Source: Eutypa lata
Lineage: Eukaryota > Ascomycota > Sordariomycetes > Xylariales > Diatrypaceae
Assembly: GCA_022661535.1 (NCBI GenBank)
Contig: JAKULF010000003.1
Location: 4,464,001 to 4,528,000, forward strand
Reading direction: 5' to 3'
DNA: 64,000 bases
Below, piece by piece: positions 58,602 through 64,000 of the stretch (positions are counted from its first letter, which is position 1; the number at the start of each line of letters is the position of its first letter). The notes below the pieces were generated by a model. The model saw only the letters and a list, made by a program, of their open reading frames with translations. It was not told the origin of the DNA and searched no databases. The position numbers and the translations under genes are program-made.

Positions 58602-60258
58602 ATGAGGACAATTCAGTCTTTCGCGCTTGCAGGCTTCTTAGCCTCGCAGGGTCTTGCTGCTGATACTTTGACGCCCGAGAAGGTCGAGGCGGACATCACA
58701 ACCCAGGGGTGAGTTGATCTTATGTGCCTATATAACCTCTGGCCCAGCCAGGAACAAGCTCTCTGACCCTACCGGCCCCCTTGACAGATTGCGCCGTAAC
58801 TTGGAAGACCTACATGCCATCGCGACCAGCAACGGAGGGAACCGTGCCTTCGGCCTGCCGGGCTACAAGGCGTCCGTCGACTACGTCCTCGAGCGCCTGC
58901 AGCAGCCGGGCTTCGAGACGCTGACGAGCTGGGTCCAACCCTTCAACCACACCTTTAACGAGGTCCGCTCCATCTCCGTGACGGGGCCCGACGGCGAGGA
59001 CGAGGAGGTCGTCGCCCTCATCTACAACCCTGGCACGCCGCTCCCGGACGGCATCACCGCGCCGCTGATCGATACCCCCGTCGATGATGAGAGAGGTGCG
59101 TATTTATCCGTGGTAGACCTTTTTCCTCGTGTGATCCTTATCTTTAGAAGGCTCTAAATAACTTGGTACTCGCTCACACCCATATTACCAGGTTCTGCAT
59201 GTTTCGAGGATCAGTGGGAGGGTATCGATGCCACCGGGAAGATCGCACTCGTCAAGCGCGGCTTGTGCGCCATTTCGGACAAGCTCAAGCTAGCCAAGGC
59301 GGCCGGCGCGGAAGCCGTCATCCTGTACAACGAGGTGGAGGGCACGCCCACGCAGGCGACGCTCGGCGCCGAGAACGTCGGCCTCCTGGTGCCCGTGGGC
59401 ACCATCCGGAAAGAGGTGGGAGAGGGGTGGAAGGAGCGCCTCGCGGCGGGCGACGAGGAGCTCGAGGTGAACCTCACCGTCGACGCCATCTTCGAGGACC
59501 GCGAGACCTGGAACGTCTTCGCCGAGACCCGCGAGGGCGACGCCGACAACGTGGTGGTGCTGGGCGCGCACCTGGACTCGGTGCAGGCCGGCCCCGGCAT
59601 CAACGACGACGGGTCCGGGTCGACGGCGCTGCTGGAGATCGCGGCGTCGCTCGCGAAGTACGCCGGCTTCGCGAACAAGGTGCGCCTCGCGTGGTGGGGG
59701 GCCGAGGAGAGCGGCCTGGTCGGCTCGCTCTTCTACACGTCGGGCCTGACGGCCGCCGACGCCGACCGCGTCCGGTTCTACTTCAACTACGACATGATCG
59801 GGTCGCCATTCCCGACGTTCGCCGTCTACGAGGGCGACAACCCGGGCGACAAGTTCGGGTCGACCAAGCTGCACGACCACCTCCTGGCGTCGGGCGCCCG
59901 CGAGCCCTTCTACGGCGGCTTCGGCTCCTCCAGCGACTACGTCGGCTTCCTCGAGCTCGGCGTCCCGTCCTCGGGCCTCTTCACCGGCGCCGGCGCCCCC
60001 GAGGACCCCTGCTACCACCTCGCGTGCGACACGACCGACAACGTGGACTACGGCGCCCTCACGGACAACGCGCGCGCCGCGGGCGCCGTGGCCGCCCAGC
60101 TCGCGCTCTCGCTCGAGGGCCTCCCGCCCCGCGCGAACGCGTCCGTCAACGTCGGCCACAGGAATAGGATCCGCGGCCAGTTCGACAAGTGGAAGCGCGC
60201 GGCGGAGCGGGTGGCGCTGGAGAAGTCGTGCTCGCATAGTGAGACGGGCACGGTTTGA
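58602..60258 (+). CDS. Secreted M28 family aminopeptidase with PA domain
   Basis: Three exons (58602-58708, 58788-59095, 59192-60258) give 493 residues. A signal peptide is clear (about residues 1-20, ending GLAA). A protease-associated domain (about 130-230; GIDATGKIALVKRGLCAISD, AAGAEAVILYN) precedes the zinc peptidase domain. Metal and catalytic residues are in place: GAHLDS (His265, Asp267), INDDGSGS (Asp277/278), AEESG (Glu310/311), NYDMIG and CYHLACDT (His414). The order matches fungal aminopeptidase Y/leucyl aminopeptidase-like M28A enzymes. It probably removes N-terminal residues from peptides outside the cell or in the vacuole. Exon 3 is strongly G/C at third positions. NHTF, NLTV and NASV are possible N-glycosylation sites. 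Confidence 0.95.
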
Positions 60259-60797
60259 TGGTGGGAATTGTTGTTGCATGCATGAATGAGTGAGCGATAT
60301 CACGCGACTGCGGCGATTGTGTGATAATGGACTTGCTATAGTATATGCTTTATTTACATAGAGAGATATACTAGTTAAGAGAAGAATAAAACGGGGTTTG
60401 CTGATCTGGTAGAAGATATCCATGGGTTCCTTTCCAAGATACGTGAAGCTCGCTAAAAGCAAACAACGGGCTTCGACATACTTCCGTGACTCAAATGGAT
60501 AGTTGGAGGGGTTTACGTCGATGAGGTGAAGCTGCGGGTAGGAAAAATGAAGTCAAAGAAGCCAAAGGCGGGAATGAGTTTAAGGGCTACGAATAGTGAT
60601 TTCAGGTACTCCCGATAACCCACCAAAGTGGCCGTCAAGGTTCTCGTGGAGTATATGCCTCTATACTTTCTAGGTATAATTTACGATACCTATCTGTCTT
60701 AGGAGGATCTGGAGGATTCAATTCACTGATGATAGCAATGTATGGGTTGGTATTTCGGGTTCTTTTGCTGAGAGAGTCTATAGAACTCGGCAACGTC
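60259..60797. other. Convergent intergenic region M28 peptidase/DUF3605
   Basis: 3' flanks of the two convergent genes. No gene seen. Confidence 0.5.
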
Positions 60798-61516
60798 TTA
60801 TACTTTTTCGCAGAGAGGTATATCACCATTTGTGATTTCATCAATGAATTTAGGATCTGGGTTGAAGATCATAACGTGGAAATGCTCAACTGCTTGAACT
60901 GATTTCAAAGACCTCCAGTTCTTGAACCATATAAACTGTTCTCATTAGCAAAATGGGAATTAGATAACGGATATACCATGCTATTTACCTGATCTCTTGA
61001 GAGCCCGCTCCCAAATTTGTGCTGCGCGAAGGCTTCGATCTCGGCTCTAGCCTTGTCCGTTAGGTCCCCTGTGATTGGATCTTCCTCCAATTCGAACTTG
61101 GTCCATACGACGAGATGAGCTATCCGCTTGTCAATGCCGTATGGCCAATCGTTCCGGAGGACCTTGATATCTTCCTCGGTTTCAAAGGGGTCTCCCTTCG
61201 GTACCAGCGGCATTTCCCAATGAAGCCGCTGCGTCAAGATGAAGTTCATGATACTGCCATAATCCTGCTTGAGCTTCCAGGTGTACCCTAGGTACCTTCG
61301 GAGGTCGGATGGAAGTCTTTGAAAGAGGTCGAGTCGGTTGTCCCGAACTATCTGCTGGACTTCCTGCCATGTCGAAGCATGGTACTCCGAGTCTGGCGTG
61401 CTGATGATCCCGACGTCCTTGACGCTTAGGTTACGTAGAAACTCTGGGCACTTTTCTGTCCTCTCATTCTCCGGGACATTTACTTGCCAGTAAGGCAGGC
61501 TGTCCACACTTCCCAT
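60798..61516 (-). CDS. DUF3605 (Gig1-like) protein
   Basis: Two exons (61516-60989 and 60935-60798; 53-nt intron) give 221 residues. Conserved blocks: LDLFQRLPSDLRRYLGYTWK, FILTQRLHWEMPLVPKGDPF, DWPYGIDKRIAHLVVWTKFE. In exon 2 the terminal FKNWRSLKSVQAVEHFHVMI and FNPDPKFIDEIT complete the family pattern. This is the fungal DUF3605 family, whose Candida member is described as N-acetylglucosamine-induced protein 1. Biochemical activity is not known. The conserved His/Trp/Lys residues suggest an enzyme or ligand-binding role, which is only inference. The exon-2 tail is essential to the family match and lies beyond the first stop if the intron is read through. Confidence 0.9.
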
Positions 61517-64000
61517 CTTTTTTCTTCTTCTTCTCTTCTCCTTTTTGAAATCTCGCTCCTACACCTACGTAGTATGCCGAGATACTGAGTCAGGACAAAC
61601 AGGACTAGGGACGTTAACGTGACCGGCGTGTCGGAGCTCCACTTAGCGACCTCTTATGTAATCCCGATGGAGAGAACAAGGGTTGGGAAGAACTAGATCT
61701 TCGGAACTGTAGAGGCTCAAAATGTAGTTGGGAATCCCAGATGACCCAGTCCAGAGTGTTCGATATAAGTTCGACACGGTTCCTACTTCGTAGAATCGTG
61801 AAGGTCTACGGTAACACGGCATGATTAAACTAGTGTGGCTTTCTAGTGGAACCACTGAGTGGCCGAGCCTTTTATTTCATGATATTGCAAACGTTGCGAA
61901 GTCTAGATTTCTAGTCGTATGTATCTGGAATTGGTAACAGGTATCTTCGAAGATACGCAGTAAGCATCTTATCCCATGTACTAAATTCGCGTGGCTAACC
62001 ATCCACTGGATCCCCACGTGGAAAAGTCGGTGTCGCTCATTAGTGCGTTGCTAGCTGACCTTTTGCGAACCATTGAATATTGCGGTTGGTTGGTACATAC
62101 TTCGTAGAGAGTGAAGGAAGTCGTTGCCAAGATAACTGAGACTTTTCGATATTTTAACTCGAATAAAAGCTGCTTATTGAATAATTGTGAGCGGTATTCT
62201 ATCGTAACTAATATTAACCAATGATTATTCAGATCATTTGGATATTGATTTTGTAAAGAACTTAAATATAAATTGTATTCGGAGAAAATCACACCGTTAA
62301 TACTAGCTACTAACTTAGTAAATATGGTGGCTTGTGATTATTTAATAGGGGTCTATAATATCTACGGTATTAAGCTTCTAGACTTTAGGAGGCCCGTCAA
62401 GTAGTAGCTAAGTTAGCGCCTCATCGGCATATGAAAGCTGAAGTTCGGGTAGATATGGAATGGCGTGAGATGCTATGGTGTACGTATTTATCAGGTGAAC
62501 TTCTTCTTGTGTGGGAGCCGTATCTAATTAACCCATGAAGCGAAGAACTCTATAATGAACTGATAATATTCGAATAGAGAATAAAATATTGGATGCGGTG
62601 AGACGTTCGGCGTTGACCCCTGAAGTAGTTCGTTTTTTAGCTCCCGCATAGTCAATGTTGGAATTCCGGATCCCCACCGGGGAAGATTCCACGGATTCGC
62701 AAACTCCTGTGGGAACGTCCAGGCGCTCCTTTTAACTAACGATGAGGCTTATTAGTGGACCACCAACATCGAGAGGCTGCATCCACATGTCCAACGACAA
62801 GTAGTAATAAACGAGAGTGTCGGACTAGAGTGTTGGAATCATCGCAACTGTTTTGTAAAAGACTCAAGCAAGCAAAACGTTGGCTGCCGCGATTACCGAC
62901 GGATGTTCTGTCATATAGGTAGAAAGAAGTCCGCAAGCGTTATCCGGCCGGATATCGCTAGTCATCAATATCTAGGTATACAGCTAGGACGATGACTACA
63001 TGCGACTTCCACCCAGGTACACGTGTTGTAAAGTTTGAAAGTTGTCATGATGAAAGTCAGGTACCTGGAGGTTATAGCAATGCCTCATCCCGGTATAAGG
63101 TGCCTTTATAGAGCATGAGTTGGTAAATATATTGAAACGAGCTGAAGTGGCTGTTGACGGATGATACGATACAGGTCGCCAGCTCATTACTATGCATCAA
63201 ACATTTACCTGCATACCTGCAGTAGCATAGAGATAGTTAGGACGCCACATAGCAATATATATGTCGTCTATACACTTGGGAGGTAGCATTGAAACCTGAT
63301 AGCGTCTGTTTTCTCATTATGATAGGTACAAAGATGACGAGTTATTTACCTTATGTACTTACATACAAACCAGCCACCATAGGACAGACCAAAGGGGTGC
63401 ATACACTCCCGGCAGTAAACTAGAACAACCCAACAAGAGGGTCAACGTTTGCTAGTGCGCGGTTTTGTGAGAAGCAAGTTAGTGGTAAATGAAGATGCCA
63501 TGTACTTTTTTTTCATGGACAGGTAATAAAAGCCGCTCGCCGCTTGTTGTAGGAATTCCCTTTCCACCTCCTCTCTTTAACCCTGTTCTCGACCAATCCT
63601 CTCATATTTGACTCTAAGCTGGTGTGGCATCTCAACCCAGTAAGTTCAAGATCTTCCGTTATCGGTATGTTGATCGACGCAAACTTGAGGTTTGTGGTCT
63701 CATCTTTGCCGCTCTGGCTTGTCTCAACGGCTCTTCACTGGCAGAAATGGGGGCGTTCATCTGTACGCCTTTACCATGTGATAACCATGAGATGAGAATA
63801 GAGCGTTGGTATTGGGCAGGTGGCTGGATGGCAAATGCACGATTGCACATAGATGCAAGAGCAGGCCAAGCATGCAACGGTTACTTTTAGTGTACCTTAA
63901 TACCTAACTGCTAACTAACTAACCATAGTACCTGTAGTAGAAGGAATGTTTGGTCTTCATTACGTCAATTGTGTGTGAGCTAATCCTGGCTAACCACCCC
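61517..64000. other. Intergenic, 2.5 kb, no gene supported
   Basis: Upstream region of the DUF3605 gene, then an AT-rich block (about 62130-62420). From about 63520 the sequence looks like a fungal promoter and C/T-rich leader (63560-63600). The 88-codon frame at 63624-63890 begins with GTG rather than ATG and has no recognisable family. A gene starting to the right of the window is possible but not shown. Confidence 0.45.

Noticed and set aside
59163..60462. Long alternative frames on both strands over the M28 peptidase
   Set aside because: Shadow frames caused by high GC3; the true frame carries the signal peptide, PA domain and all zinc-site residues.

Overview
The window is nuclear DNA from a filamentous ascomycete (Pezizomycotina), most likely a sordariomycete. 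The evidence is many short introns (53-120 nt) with GTAAGT/GTATGT-type donors, long gene-poor intergenic tracts, and a gene set that reads as typical of this group: an Msn2/Seb1-type zinc-finger regulator, a WW-PhoD fusion, a Dph6-RidA fusion, a DUF3605 protein and a SAM-HMG protein. The species cannot be fixed from sequence alone. I see no bacterial operons, CRISPR arrays, rRNA genes or convincing tRNA genes.

Layout, left to right. 0.75-2.68 kb (-): SAM + HMG-box DNA-binding protein. 7.51-8.68 kb (+): a 104-residue coiled-coil protein with an unusually long intron. 11.27-13.95 kb (-): condensin kleisin Brn1. It is divergent from a Ca2+/cation exchanger at 15.03-18.05 kb (+). 19.33-20.41 kb (+): phosphomannomutase, convergent with a large WW-domain PhoD-like phosphatase at 21.06-24.91 kb (-). 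27.74-28.78 kb (+): a proline/glycine-rich Hsp20, convergent with the KEOPS subunit Pcc1 at 29.20-29.60 kb (-). Pcc1 is divergent from Cdc14 phosphatase at 30.49-32.66 kb (+). A gene desert of nearly 14 kb follows, up to the Msn2/Seb1-type C2H2 factor at 46.55-48.57 kb (+). Then come Dph6 diphthamide synthetase (50.16-53.02, +), an MFS transporter of the SLC43/Fmp42 type (55.81-57.67, +), a secreted M28 aminopeptidase (58.60-60.26, +) and a DUF3605 protein (60.80-61.52, -). The last 2.5 kb shows no gene.

The genes are mostly single-copy housekeeping functions: chromosome condensation, mitotic exit, tRNA t6A synthesis, diphthamide synthesis, GDP-mannose supply and ion homeostasis. Two stress genes (Hsp20 and the Msn2-type regulator) and one secreted protease accompany them. 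They are not organised as a pathway cluster, and I found no secondary-metabolite cluster or other clear new multigene system. Exon-intron structures were assembled by hand from frame continuity, splice sites and family alignment knowledge; all fourteen models close in frame.

The most interesting non-genic signals are four. First, a 248-bp tRNA-like SINE candidate at 53.6-53.84 kb carries A-box-like and B-box-like motifs and is bounded by a perfect 9-bp direct repeat. Second, a palindromic GTAGGTA/TACCTAC word family is scattered through nearly all intergenic DNA and is dense near 49.4-49.6 kb. Third, there is a very large empty region upstream of the stress regulator. Fourth, third-position base use switches sharply inside the PhoD gene and in the adjacent phosphomannomutase gene.
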